This document shows positions 27,312-42,007 of a stretch of DNA of 64,000 nucleotides, in pieces; position 1 is the stretch's first letter; every line of letters begins with the position of its first letter. The DNA comes from Apostichopus japonicus (taxonomy: Eukaryota > Echinodermata > Holothuroidea > Aspidochirotida > Stichopodidae), in NCBI RefSeq assembly GCF_037975245.1, contig NC_092583.1:17258764-17322763 (forward strand), read 5' to 3'. Both the position numbers and the translations under genes were made by a program. The notes under the pieces are model-generated. The model did no database searches and had not been told where the DNA came from. It saw only the letters and a list, made by a program, of their open reading frames with translations.

Positions 27312-27531
27312 AATGTGTAAAAGAAAGTTGGCCTGACGTTTCGACCCTAGCAGGATCTTCTTCAGAGGCTAATTGACAAATAACGTACAGTACTGTACTG
27401 TACGCTACTGTACGTTACTCAACGTTACTGTACTGTAGTATACGTTACTGTACTACTGTAGGTTATTTGTCGTTTAGCAGCTGAAGATCCTGCTAGGATC
27501 GAAACGTCAGGCCAACTTACTTTTACACATT
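27312..27531. mobile_element. Foldback element with ~80-bp inverted repeats
   Basis: The left arm (27312-27393) begins aatgtgtaaaag and contains gttggcctgacgtttcga and ctagcaggatcttc. The right arm (about 27450-27531) is its reverse complement with a few mismatches. The centre is a degenerate run of acgttactgtact units. There is no coding capacity. It is a palindromic MITE/foldback-type repeat. Confidence 0.8.
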
Positions 27532-27584
27532 AATTAATATCTGTATGTTAAAAAAGTGAATTTAAAAATTTAGAAGTTTCATAA

Positions 27585-27770
<186 letters not shown>

Positions 27771-28136
27771 AAATAAATAAATAAACAAAGGGAAATCCGG
27801 CTGATAGGTGGCATATTTTCTACACGAACGCATTCAGTTTGATCAGCTGACAATCAGTGTTAGCAGATATTGGGTAATATTTCATGATACGTTCAACATG
27901 CTTTCTTCATCTTGTACTTACTTGCGGACGGAAACGTTAATTACTTTGCAAACTACAAACTGCATAACCATTTAACCAGATGTTGTAAAGTGCGATAGTA
28001 ACCAATGTTTCTAATGAACCTACATTCTAAGCCAAACATTAATCATTTTCTTCGTAGATTCAGCAGAACAGAAACCGGATTCCTCCCATTGGAAAGAGAA
28101 TGCGGAGAACCACATGGATGGCATAGAGCATAAATA

Positions 28137-28367
<231 letters not shown>

Positions 28368-28368
<1 letters not shown>

Positions 28369-30239
28369 CACCACTGACGTTCAAAGATATAAACACAAGA
28401 ACAACTGACATATCCCTTAAACTAAGGTTGTTACTGTTTGTATAAAGTAAGACCAGAACATATTTTCCACCATACAGTAAGCAACACATACCCTATACTG
28501 CAGTGCAAATGTTGACTTAAAACCTACAGAAATTTCATTTCTGTAATATAAATTCTCTCTGGAGTGGTATGAAAACTAGACTGATTCCTTAGAGTGTCAG
28601 AACTTGGTCATTTTAAATAATCAGTTCTATAAATTTTCACCTCATTCTGATAACCCATTACCCCATAAAAGCAAAAGGCTCACCCCAGCTACTCCAATAA
28701 AAAGTACACTACCCTCTGTTTCTTACCCAAAGGGATAAATGAACTCACCTTTTATTATACACCGCATGAGTGCACTTTAGATTAAATTTTTCCTTAAACC
28801 ATTGGTGCATAAAGAATGACATACGGGCACAATTGCGTTAACTGACATTTATTTACATTGTTAATTAACAGTTTACTTAATTTACGTAAGCACTGTTGAA
28901 CAATAACACAGGTGAATGTATCTTTGTCAAAGCGTGTTTAAATTTTACCCAAAACAAAAAGAAATTAATATAAAATATACAGAAAAATACACATTTTGTA
29001 TGAGTAAATAATTCAGATGAGATTACGATTCATTACGAAGGGCAGTAAATCCGAGCGCAGATGAAAATGCTTACCCATCACAATGGCTTCTTACTTGAAC
29101 TGTCCTCATTAAAAGCAACTTTTTCGCGTTAGGAGGACAATTTCATGCCAAAACAAATATAGCAAAAATATTGTGTATAACTCAAAATATGATTACAATT
29201 GTTCAATCTAACACAACCTGTCGGATTTTTCATCAAGTAAATGTTAATTAAAGATTAATTTATAATTACGTCATGCAATTCTGAATATCGTGTCGCCCAG
29301 ACACCTTATCATTATAATTTTAATAGACATATACTAAACGCAACTTCTTTCCTAACTTTTTTTTCAAGTTGAAGTGTGCCTCTAGCTAATTATTATTATG
29401 CATTATTATGTTAATTTACTATCACATTATTACCAAATCAACTTTAAATTAGTTGCTTAAAGAATATTATGCTATTGTATAATGAACAATACGAGAGATA
29501 TTTTGTGTACTTCTTGTTTAAAACAATCACAGTCTTTCTAAGTAGTTTAAAAAAAAAGGATACCATGGCAACGATAGTATTAGTTTGATATAAGTTATGT
29601 AATGTTATTAATAACAAGCACTCTGAACATACGCATCCAACCGATTATAGGCAATGGTCCATCCAAATACACACAACTGTAAGGCAATGTTTTAACCAAG
29701 TCAATTCTGGTTACAACTTAACCTCAGATCGTATGTAATGTCACTTAAGTTCGGCATTTGTACTGTACGTATATTGAATGTGTATGTAACCATTGGAAAT
29801 GCATAGGGTGAGGGATTAGAGGGAGGTTGGGCGACGGTTCTATATTGATTAATCTCTTCGCATGCATGTCTTATTTCATATTGTAATGTTCATACAGCTT
29901 TTGACATGGTGATAAGCTTTTCGAAACTTTTCGAAACAAACAGCGTTTAAGCGTTTATATATTCAAAACTAGCGCATATTGTTCCAAACTATAACGCGCT
30001 TATATGCATGGTCAAAACTAGCGCGCATATGTGTTCAAAACTACATCGCACTTGTTATGTTTACAACTAACATTGTATAGTAAGCCTGAGACGTCGGTCA
30101 CTGTTTTTTCTTCTTTTCGTCTTCGACATGCCAATATTAAGTTTGACATTCTCATAATATGATATATTATACTCGTCATAATTATATCATATTACAACAT
30201 TCTGTCGATTACTCTATAGCTTCTTTTATTATCTCATCG
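28368..30239. other. Non-genic stretch, no gene seen
   Basis: AT-rich with no long open frame. Around 29945-30055 there are three or four degenerate repeats of about 30 bp containing caaaactagcgcgcatat-like sequence. Confidence 0.5.
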
Positions 30240-30560
30240 CTCCCATAGGGAGGATGAGACATTGTAGTTCCTGTTGCTATGTCAGTTGCCATAGCAACAG
30301 TTGCCAATGGTAATGGTTAATTTTTCCGGAGTAGCTACTCTCGGGGGGTCACCCATGACGGTGTACCCCAGGGTGACCGGAAGTCTATGATTGAGGGAGG
30401 GATCAAAACGTACCCAATTTTGTGTCCCATTTTGTGTCCAATTTTGCGTCAAAAACTCCTAAACGGCTGGGCCGATTTTTTTTAAAAACTTGGTGGAAAG
30501 GTATCCCAGGGTGAACCCAAGGGGCAACATTGAATGAACTGACAAGGAACCACAGTTATA
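30240..30560. repeat. Probable interspersed repeat fragment
   Basis: The stretch with gttgctatg...ccatagcaac (a small inverted repeat), the paired phrases ttttgtgtcc and the phrase ctcctaaacggctgggccga followed by aaaacttggtgga resembles motifs seen repeatedly in invertebrate repetitive DNA. It has no coding frame. The assignment is by resemblance only. Confidence 0.35.
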
Positions 30561-33047
30561 ATGGAAATGTCAAGTACTATCAATAATAAGTGGTTGCCAT
30601 GAGGACCGAGGTCAAAGGTCACGTGTCAAAGGTATATTCTTAGCGCAAGTGTATGTCAGGAACTCCTTCTAAACGATTTTCGTCAAACGAAGTTGTCCTA
30701 TGATGGGAGCTTGTGTCTCGCAGGTTCAAAGAACCAAATGTCAAATGAAGTCAAAATTGACATAGAACCTTCAGAGATGTAATAAGAATTTCAAGTGCTA
30801 TCAACATATGTAATTGCCATGTTCAAAGTTCATTCATGTGATCTAAGGTCAAATGTATATTTTTAGTATATTTTTGCTGGCGATGAGATATGCAACTAAG
30901 TGAATTACCCTCTTGTGTTTTGTTGCAATAGTGCAATGGTTTCATTGAAGAAAACATCCAAGGCCAACATCAGAACTCTAAAATGTTATACGATGTTACT
31001 ATGATACCAAATTCATCATGTATTATTTCGCCGTCATCCTTAAAGTACTTTCCCATCACCGAGAAGGGTGGATATTATTATTTGACCTTTTCCAGTGTCT
31101 TGGGAATAATGCGGGGGTTAGAACTTCCTTGAAAGAAGCTTCTAAACACGTTTAATGATTATAGCATGCAAAATGCTGGCAATGAATAATTGACTGCTCA
31201 ATAATGATAAACATACGACTCTCTGGACTGTTGTGTGGGATGGTATTGTCATACCATAATTAGTTAATTTAACATTTCTTAAAATTAATATGCACATCAA
31301 CTTCCTTACATGTTTTCGTTCATAAATGTCAAACTACTTAAATCAGTTAAACATGTTTCGCTTATCCTGACAGTTTAATTAGTTCAAAAGGCTGTTTAAC
31401 GGCCTTAAATAACCCCGACACAAGTTCCCTTTGGAATCTTGCAAATTGCAATACGCATGCGTGAAAATAATTGGTGCATAAATTAGTGAGATAAAAGGAC
31501 ATGACCCCCCCCCTCCTCCTTTCCGGATGTCGGGGCCCTGCTTAAGTTGGACCTTAAAACTTAGAGATATTTTCAAACTTAGAATAGTATTACTATAGAA
31601 TACTATATTATCACAATACTAGAACTACGATAACGATGAGATCACATGTTCCTTTAGGCCTTCCATAGAATGATAACTAACCACATACTATATACTGTAT
31701 AACGTATATGACTCTAGCGTTAGCAGTTAGTAGTGACTTAGAATAAGACTTATGGGTATGGGAAAGATTAATTCAATTTCCGAGTTAACACATCCGCCAT
31801 TTCGGTGAATTAAAGAATTCATCGACCTCATTTGCTATTAGAGTCTGCAGGCCTACCACAAACTAGTCTTCTTGTTCACGGGGTCAACGGGGAATTGGAG
31901 AAGGGTGTGGGAGGATTTCTAGTTTCGACTTTGTTTGAATTTGAGGAGGATGGGTATTACCATATGTTTGCTCCTACCCACGTGTACCTCATTCCTATTC
32001 GCTAGCGATATCGACGCTCCATATCATGCCCTGCTTATTGCTCCATCATGCCCTGCTTATTGCTCCACCCGTCCCCTGCCCTTTACCGATATATGCTAAT
32101 TGCTGCTGACTGTGAGGAGGTACCCACATGTCAGATGACATGGGTAAGTGACGAAAATCAAAGCAACGCCACCCTGCGCTTCGGTCATTGAGACATTTCC
32201 AGCATGAACACAAAACAATAGATTGAACCAGTTCTGAGTGTTCAAACTTCTTTTGAAGATGTTTGTTGAGGGTGCTGCGTTATTTGACCCGGTGTGTGTT
32301 TCTATATAGGTAATGTACGTGTTATTTGTGTCTCATCATTATACAAATACAAGTGTATCGTTGTGGTTCGCCGTAAATGGTAAGAATTTCAGGTCAAGGT
32401 ATAAGGATACAGTACGGGACCCTATGGATAAACCCATAAACCTACTTTATTAAGTCTGAAATATCAATTCTTTTTTATACGATAAACAAGCAAACTTGCT
32501 TCTATAATATTCCAGGTCGTACAAGCACTTCAACTCCATTGAGACATACATGTCTTGAAAAAGAGGTTAAGTTCATTCCTGCACAAGTCCCTTGTGCCCA
32601 AGATGGCGGACGGATACCATATAAGATTTATTGTTTTTCGGTGCCGCAACTTGTGTTTCTGTCCACAGTCCAGGCATGTTTTACACTAATGTCACTCACA
32701 CATTAGCCAAGAAAACCCACAGCAATGCTACCCCATGGACAGAGACATATAAAGGAAGCCAACACCGCCGTGCACGTCAAGGGAAAGAAAACAGGCCATG
32801 TGTTTAATACGTATTCAGTTTAGAAGTTGTCAAGCTATTGTTAATCTCTTAATGACCGTTATTTCCTGGTAAAGTAAAACCCGCCGATGAAAGTGACGTA
32901 AGCTATTATTAATGGAGCTTATCGCATTAATATATAGTAGCTTGATATGTATATGCTAAGCTTCTAACAGGAGGAACACTGATTTAATCAATGCTAGGAT
33001 CAGGACAAATATACATAATAGATCAGATACACAAAAGTACTATATAC
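30561..33047. other. Non-genic stretch, no gene seen
   Basis: No gene was recognised. A direct 25-bp doublet, ccctgcttattgctcc, lies around 32029-32065. Confidence 0.5.
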
Positions 33048-33095
33048 AGCATATATATATAAATGAAAACGTAATGAGAAGACAAATCCAGATAT

Positions 33096-33142
<47 letters not shown>
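33048..33142 (-). repeat. (AT)n arrays flanking a SINE 3'-tail fragment
   Basis: On the minus strand, 33092-33060 reads ATCTGGATTTGTCTTCTCATT followed by ACGTTTTCATTT and a short TATATATA. It matches the body of the SINE at 24498-24661 and the fragment at 3551-3589. A longer (AT)n array (33099-33142) lies on its 5' side. Confidence 0.75.
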
Positions 33143-33144
<2 letters not shown>

Positions 33145-34019
33145 GTATATATTATATATATAAAATATTATAGTTTATATCTTGACTGGTTATGGATTGC
33201 CAGCCGACCTGAAGCTTACAGCCGCTTTGCTCATTCTCCATATCCTCCTACATAATCTGACTTCTGAGAAAGAGTCGTTAAAGTAATTGTATTTTATCCA
33301 GATTTAAAAAAAGACGTTACGTCTGCTAAGATTCACCCATTCACATACATCCACCCACATTGCCGCGAGACTCATTTCACTCATAAATATTCGTATTGCT
33401 ACTCTTTTTTCATATGAAATCATCTTTGATCATCCACGTGTTGAAAGAGAATAACATCTTTCTTTGATAACAACAGCCGGCAGATTTTGTAAGTTTATTG
33501 CCGAATCGTTCGCCAGCGGAGCTGGTCTATTGCAGCCATGTATGCAGAGGCTTATTAGTCACTCAAGACAGAATCTGGTCCTGAACAGGGACACAACCAC
33601 GTATACTTCTGAAGGAGGCTTTATCCTTCCCCCTCCACCGCCCCCCCCCCCCCTCGACCTCCCCCACCCGAATAAGCAGACAGTATATTACAAGCAAACA
33701 AAACACATAAAAATATAACATTGATATAGGGTAAGACCTTAACAGTCGATAATCCTTCAACACTGACTTAAAACATATAGCACCTTTTTGCATATAAGCA
33801 CCGCCCATTTTACCCAAATTTCCCAAAGAGGAGAGGCCACCTTTCCCCTTAGACCCCCTCCCATGAACGACATAGCATCTTACCCTTCCTCCTTTCCCAG
33901 TACAAAAACCGGTATTTTCCCCCCTTGGTCCTGAATGTCAAAACGAAGTTCACTGTACTAAACAAGGCGGGCGGTCTAGGAAATAACTTCTATGGGCTCA
34001 ATATTGCAGTGATTGGGCT

Positions 34020-34140
34020 GGGACCTTGACACAAGCGGTACATGATGGGGATGGGACCTTGACACAAGCGGTACATGATGAGCTGGGACCTTGACACAAG
34101 CGGTACATGATGGGGCTGTGACCTTGACACAAGCCGTACA
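34020..34140. repeat. Tandem repeat, ~35-bp unit, 4 copies
   Basis: The unit is gggaccttgacacaagcggt followed by acatgatgggg(a/c)t. The last copy has diverged (gtgacc, aagccg). Confidence 0.95.
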
Positions 34141-35309
34141 ATTGCATTTGGCGCCAAGTACATGTGCGCGATACAAGCGAATAAAGCGAAAACTACACGA
34201 TAAGTGTTATACTATCTTGAATATTGAAATGTTTAGATTCGAGCGATAGCTGACACTAAGATAGCCAAGATCGGTTTTCAAACTTTTACTCATGCTATGA
34301 TGATTAAAGCCTAATCTGTGTTACACCCTAAACAATAATTTAACGATGGGATATTAAAGGCGATACAAACCGAAGTTACCCAACCATTATCATTGGCCTA
34401 TGTGACAGAGTTAACTACAATGGAAGACTTCCTAAAACAGCTAAGAAAAGGCTTCCATTTTTGTCCATTCGGGAAATATCACAGATTAAATGTTTCTTAA
34501 CACAAGGATTACGACTTGATCAAGTCTAAATGTGACAAGTTTAATTTTTTTTTGTTTATTTATTACAAATTCTATTTTCAGTTAAAGGAGATGAGTCTGC
34601 CAATGTAGAATGTTAAATCTTGAATCTCTTAAATATAACCTATAGGATGGTATTGGGTTTAGTGGTCAACACTGTTAACATTTTACCCTGAAAATCAAAG
34701 AGGAAGTAAAAGGTTTCAGAAACTAGTTGTGCTATGACGTCACAGATTTACAAAATGACAGCTTCCAGATACGACGTTTAAATTAGCAAATTTCCCCAAA
34801 AGAAACAAGATTGTTCTAACCTGTTTGGGAGGGGGGGGGGGGGTTCTTTTCCACAACAATCCCTGTCATATATAAACCAAAGTGACGGTTGCATTTGTGT
34901 CTCCTTTAAGACTCGATATAATCACAAGTTAGTATATAATATCTGCAACGTCCCTACCTCAAAGCAGCTCTACGAAACTTTAAATTATCGATTTTTCATA
35001 CAACTGTGAAAATATAAGCTATCAAACTTAGAGAAATAAAGACCAAAAGTTTTCATTATGGTTCAAGGATGAGATAATGTGTGTAACAAATGCTTATGGT
35101 CTCGCATTGCTAAGATAAATGACTTTGATACAAGTCTATTGAGTAAATGTTCCATTTAGCTTGATTGACGCAGTGCCCAAGATAGGCCAATGTTTTACAC
35201 TAGGCATGTTTCCTTCCAGGAATGTGATTGTCCCACTTGATCAAAGTCTTCCGAAGAAATATGGTTGAAAAGAAAGTTATTAAACTTCATCGAAACGCGA
35301 ATGTACACT
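34141..35309. other. Non-genic stretch, no gene seen
   Basis: Includes a G-run near 34832-34843. No coding or RNA signal was recognised. Confidence 0.5.
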
Positions 35310-35940
35310 AGACTTAACACTACCTTCCATCTTATTATAAGATAGTGGCGAACGTACACTAGTCTTTACACTGCCTTCCCTACCTCTTATTATTAGATAG
35401 TGGAAGAGAACGTAGACTTTACACTGCCTTCCATCTTATTATAAGATAGTTGCGAACGTACACTAGACTTTACACTGCCTTCCATCTTATTATTAGATAG
35501 TGGATGAGAACGTACACTAGACTTTACACTGCCTTCCCTACCTCTTATTATTAGATAGTGGATGAGAACGTAGACTTTACACTGCCTTCCATCTTATTAT
35601 AAGATTGTGGCGAACGTACACTAGTCTTTACACTGCCTTCCCTACCTCTTATTATTAGAAAGTGGATGAGAACGTAGACTTTACACTGCCTTCCATCTTA
35701 TTATAAGATAGTGGATGCAAACCTTCACTAGACTTTACACTGCCTTCCCTACCTCTTAGTTTTAGATAGTGGGTGCGAACGTACACTAGACTATACACTA
35801 CCTTCCCTATCTTTTATTATTAGATAGTGGGTGCAAACGTACACTAGACTTTACACTGCCTTCCATATTATTATTAGATATTGGTGAACGTACACCAGAC
35901 TTAACACTGCCTTCCCTCTTATTATTAGATAGTGGATGCC
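35310..35940. repeat. Minisatellite, ~50-58-bp unit, 12 copies
   Basis: Each unit has ctttacactgccttcc, then cttattat(t/a)agatagtgg, then gaacgtacactaga. Units alternate between a short form (ccatcttattataag) and a long form (ccctacctcttattattag), giving a loose two-unit higher-order period over part of the array. cttattataag is itself a small palindrome. Confidence 0.95.
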
Positions 35941-37729
35941 GTTACATAGATCCTTCCGAGTCGATAAATATGAAAGTAGAATATAATTTGAATTATGAAC
36001 AAGTTTGAGCACATAAGGCCAACTACTGTTTGTGATATCACTGTTTACAAGTTGAGATATACTTACATTACCTATTATTGTATTATAATGTGATTATCTG
36101 ATTTTCCAGGGCAGACTCCCTTCCAGCCTGAGTTTAAAAAAAGTACTCTCTTCTTTTTTATATATTTTTTTTTAATGTTTCATGTAGTTAACATTTCAAG
36201 TCGATAATAAATCTTTGGCACTTATAAGAACGTTTTTTTATGAGGTCATCTAAACATACGAGATCTTTGGCAATATCACCCCAAAATTATCTCTCGACAA
36301 AGAAAGACATAGATCACTTATGAAATTCAGGAGATATTTAAGATACACTTACCCGAAATAAGCAACACTCTCTCTGGTTATGAATAAAATTCCTAGCAAT
36401 GGAAATAAAGTTTCCGCACATAGAAAATAGGAAAACCCTAAACGGGTAGAAAACATGTTGACGTCTTTGCTTTAGAACTCTGCATTCTTCACAAAAAATA
36501 GTCTTCTTGATTTGAAAGTACCGACTGGGTTCGACATATCTGTTCTACGCGGTAGGCTTCGGTTCTACTCGGAGAGACTTAATCGGGGATCTCCTGCATG
36601 GAAGTGATAATACACTATGAGACAGTAAAATCCATAGCGTAAATTTTTCCCGAGCTAATGAAAGTTCACATGTATCAATATAATATTTGCCTGTTGAAAT
36701 TTATACTCTGTGGGCTGACGTATCATCGACCGGTGGTAATAAACGGTTCTGATTGGTTGAATTCCGGAGTCGCGTTATTAGGTGAAGGTTTTGATAAGTG
36801 CTTCTGTGGGACGGGAGGGAATTTCGGAATGGTACAAAGGGGATGTTAGCTATCGGCTTTCCAAAATATATCTTCTAAGCTTCGTAGTTTCGTTCTTTTA
36901 AAGCAGTGCTAAAGCAAAAGGAAACTTAAAGCTCTTGTTTCTTCGTCGGATGAGACGTCGCCTCATTTTAACCACAAAATGTATATGATACCGGAACGAC
37001 AAGCAGGGGGGGGGGTGGCGCAACCACCACTTTTGTTATAGCGGTGACGAGGGGTAAGATGCACGGTTACATAGGAGAGTGATGTAAGTAGAGGGGTTGC
37101 GTATGAGAGTGATGTAAGTGGAGGCGGTTCCCCGCCCTTTTGAAAAATGTTGGTAAATGGACAGTGGTACTATTGGTACTATATATGCAAGTTTTGACGC
37201 CATTCTTTAACTCTTACCGTATGCCTAACAGATAAGTTAACTATCTAGGTGTACAGTACACAATATATGGTTAGGTATAATGCTCTGTCTGCCGATGTGA
37301 GGGGGGGAGGGTCATCTTCCTTCTGTGATGAAAAAGGTGGACAAAAGGGGGCAGAGGAAAACTATAAAAGTGCAGCATTCAACCCCCCCCCCCTATCCCG
37401 CGTTAAGAGAGCGTTAGAATATGAATATTAAGATTATACGCAAATATCTTTAGCGTTCATATAACACTGATCGCATGTACAACGGAATGCAATCCAATCG
37501 GTTTATAGCAACGCGACAAAAGTCGCATGAGTGAGTGGGAGGTGGTGCATCCACAAGTTCCACCACTGATTCCAAAGTTCAGATCCCCAGAGTCCCTTAA
37601 CACAGCTCTACTTCTTGAACAAATCATATTTCTATAATTTCTTCTACAGCACAAATAATGCAATAACACATTCCACTCGAGAAAATGCCCGGAATGTCCC
37701 TTAATAGCAAATCTACGTAGTATTTTAGC
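35941..37729. other. Non-genic stretch, no gene seen
   Basis: No gene was recognised. G-runs and C-runs occur near 37007 and 37384. Confidence 0.5.
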
Positions 37730-37977
37730 GACCAGGGGTGAAACAACTCCGTGCAGTGACCAGGGGTGTAACACCTCCGCGCAGTGACCAGGGGTGTAAC
37801 ACTTCCGCGCAGTGACCAGGGGTGAAACAACTCCGTGCAGTGACCAGGGGTGTAACACCTCCGCGCAGTGACCAGGGGTGTAACACTTCCGCGCAGTGAC
37901 CAGGGGTGTAACACCTCCGCGCAGTGACCAGGGGTGTAACACCTCCGCGCAATGACCAGGTGGTGTAATAGGCTCCG
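37730..37977. repeat. Minisatellite, exact 28-bp unit, 8 full copies plus one diverged
   Basis: The unit is gaccaggggtgtaacacctc followed by cgcgcagt. Units 1-3 (aaacaactccgt, cacctccgc, cacttccgc variants) are repeated in the same order as units 4-6, which shows an 84-bp higher-order duplication. Because 28 is not a multiple of 3 and lacks stops here, all three minus frames stay open; the resulting open frames are not genes. Confidence 0.95.
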
Positions 37978-39548
37978 TACAATTTCGAAGTGCACGTATG
38001 CTATCAATCAACTTGTCTTTATAAACATTTGAAATTGAAATTCGATCATAATCAAATCATTTAGTTATAACAGTCAGATAAATTATATATTTTCATTGAC
38101 TTTTATGTTTCATATTTGGCCAATTAAAATGAATATATTCTAATTTCTAGAAATATATACATATACTCTCTGTATTCTTAAAAGTCTTTTTTACATTAAC
38201 GGGAAATTTGAAAGGAATATTTTATTATCAAAATTGGTAGTATCTGTTAGTTCACATTTATCTTAAAGTTAGTACTTAACATTTAAGTGACTCTAATATG
38301 ATGAAAATTCTAAGAGATATTTTCATTTAGGAAAAACAATATGTTTTTAAAGGAATTTGTCCCTTTTTGACACTTTTATACTAAAACAATCTGCATGCTT
38401 TCATTCATTAAAGCAGGTTTTTTTTTATCTTAAAATACCGGCAGTTAAATTTCTTTCTTTCTTTCTTTTCTCGCAGTAACCGATGCATGGCGCGAGTTGG
38501 TCTTCTCTTACATGAATAATCTTGGATTAATATATAATAATTAACACATTTTAAATATTATTAATAGTAATATTATATAACCTAAAAGATGCACTATACC
38601 ATAGGGTGTCAAAGCTTCAAAGATTGTGAGCAAACGAAACACTGTTTTATAAGCCTCGTGTAATCTCAGTGTAAAATGAATACCATTTCCTGTTTTCTGC
38701 AACGATCTGGGACAACATAGTTTTTGATTTTCAATAGTATTACTTCAACTTTTCAACTTTGTATTATCACACGAGTTACAATCTACATAATGGTGGAAGC
38801 CATGAACTCAGTCATTCAGTAGTATACTTCTACAATGTGTGGTGGGGAGGGGAGGAGAGGGGGAGGGGGAGGGGTAAGGAAGTAGAGGACGTACAAAAAT
38901 TACAAAATAGGGTTGGAAAATGTTTTATATATTTAACTTTCCAGTGTTCCAATAAGATGGAGGCAAGGGATTGTTGGGTAGGCTGACCGTGACGGTTAGT
39001 ATTTGTTTTAGTTTCATCGCACCTATCTTACCAAGATGATTACATGGGAGTTATTTCGCAAACACCGCAAACTATAGGCCTGTAATATTATGAAAGCTCG
39101 TCAATGGTGTTCGCTCCTACTTCAAGAACAAAATTTATTGTGTCTAGTAAAATGCAAAATTTAGTTTTACAGTTCAAGTTCGAACGTGGGCCGTAAGTGA
39201 TAACCAATTTAGTTTACTGCTCCCCAGTGAAAGCAGTGGCAATTCAGACACCTTTTCTTATTTCGCAACTGCTTCAAGAGAATTTATAGGCTTTTGTATC
39301 TAAAGGTACTGACTGTCACGTGGAATGCGATGTCTGTCTGTGAAGGTCCTCCTACATATCTTTTCAATATAGTTAAAAAGGAAACATTACTGTGTCGACT
39401 CCCAATGGGAATTTTAGTAGAGCTCTACAGCGTCAGGTTTCTTAATACGTGTCTGGCGTACTAAACAATCCAATTTTGTAGTAGTAGGCCTAAACTAATA
39501 TTCATATTATTTATCGAAGTTCAATCATTCATATCTTGAAAGAGAAAC
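37978..39548. other. Non-genic stretch, no gene seen
   Basis: AT-rich sequence with a G-rich purine tract at 38842-38890. No gene was recognised. Confidence 0.5.
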
Positions 39549-40480
<932 letters not shown>

Positions 40481-42007
40481 TATATGCAAAACATACATAA
40501 AAGCACGTACAATTAGCCCCCAGCATGAGACTGCTTTCCATGACATTTTTTTTCCGTATTACTAATTGTATGACAATTCACACTTAGGTTAATCTAAACT
40601 TTGCTTTAAGATATCTTGCTCAAGAGATGAAAGGTAGTCGACAAAGTAATCATGTATAAATAAAAATAAACTGAGAAGCTGTTTTAGCAATGTTCTTGTT
40701 TAAACTTTTACCTTTAAGCAACTTTCAGTACAAAGCCAACGAAATTCAAGATATAAAATTGTTATGATTTTATTTCGATCAAATGGCTGTGAAGCACTAT
40801 ACTTGCATCGCTAACCGTAGTAGTTAAATGCTCTTTCACATAAAACAAAACTTTTCTCCAATTTTTTTTCTCTTCTGTAAATAAAGTCATTTTATGGGAT
40901 CAATTACCTTTGCTACAATCAAATCTATTTCTATTATCCATCGTGTTAATTATTTTCAGAAGCATTTTGCTACCCAAGTGGTTTGGAAATCGTGTAAACG
41001 TAATTTGGAAAACAAGTGATAAAATGAATTCGTGTGACTCATTTCTCACCTTTAAACTGTTTAATGAGTTGTTAACACTTCCGCCCAAGTAACTTTTATT
41101 ATAACCTCATCAATACATCAAAATATCAAAATATCAAAACCTGTTGTTTCATAAATATCATTACAATTGCATAACTTCAACCAGGGGAACAAATCCCTAC
41201 TTCAACACGTCACATATTAACATCTTCAGGGTGGTCTTGTGCAAAGTTAACCTAAAAGTTTGAATTTACAACTATGGAACGCCAAAAGGCTGGCAGATGT
41301 GAAGATCACAATGAAAGATGTGCATGTGTTTTTAAATATATATGGCCTCTCGTTTGAGTGACATTAACTACTATATCGCCGATGTAAACATGAATGTTGA
41401 TGCTGTAAAATGACATGTAAATGACTGGCATCAATTTAACATATTAATAAACTTCTGAGCTTATACTCATTTGATATGTCATTGAGGCACATACAGCAAC
41501 GCCAACTGTTCTGGAAGTTATGTTATACATGCTGCAAACTTAATTGTATATGTAAAATGTGCTTTGTTTCGTGGAATACATATTACAGAAATAACATGAA
41601 TGTTTGCATCAGCCGCACATTATGGACATATTCCCTTCAGGACATGGATATGTCCTTCATGACATGGATATGTCCTTCATGACATGGCTATATATGTCCT
41701 TCATGACATGGCTATACATGTCCTTCATAACATCATCAAATATGGTGACCGTATATTAACGTTCCATAGTAAAGTCTAGTTTAGTTTGGTTTAGTTCGGT
41801 TTAGTTTAATCTCAAGGGTTATGGAAGATAATTTGATTCCCATTCTTTACGGTGATTGCGGGTGAAACACCGACTTATATCAAACCTTGTCCTTTCGATG
41901 AGTGTTCAGAGACTTAGGTAGCAGGCATGTAATTGTCACACCCATTCCTGTTCCCGGGACCATCATTTTACGTCCCCTTTCGACCTAGTCAGCACCTGTC
42001 CACTTAA
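40481..42007. other. Non-genic stretch with one small tandem repeat
   Basis: No gene was recognised. A gtttagtttggtttagttcg-like run at about 41768-41808 is a local repeat. Confidence 0.5.
41641..41732. repeat. Tandem repeat, 20/24-bp units, 4 copies, each palindromic
   Basis: The unit gacatggatatgtccttcat occurs twice, followed by two 24-bp versions with ggctatatatgtcc or ggctatacatgtcc. The core gacatggatatgtc is nearly self-complementary. Confidence 0.93.

Noticed and set aside
33640-33720. Candidate wnt9 signal-peptide exon (minus strand, MLYFYVFCLLVIYCLLIR)
   Set aside because: Hydrophobic and followed by a GT, but the donor would be phase 0, whereas exon 2 needs phase 2; no Wnt9-like residues follow the hydrophobic core.
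37730-37977. CRISPR-like direct repeats
   Set aside because: Head-to-tail units with no unique spacers, in a spliced eukaryotic genome; this is a minisatellite.
37457-38011. 184-codon minus-strand frame with a repeated PLVTARxCYTPGHCAEVLHPWSL motif
   Set aside because: It is produced by the 28-bp minisatellite; all three frames of that strand are open through the array and the flanks look non-coding.
41768-41808. Telomere-like repeat (gtttag/ggttta variants)
   Set aside because: Irregular period and only about 40 bp; not TTAGGG arrays.
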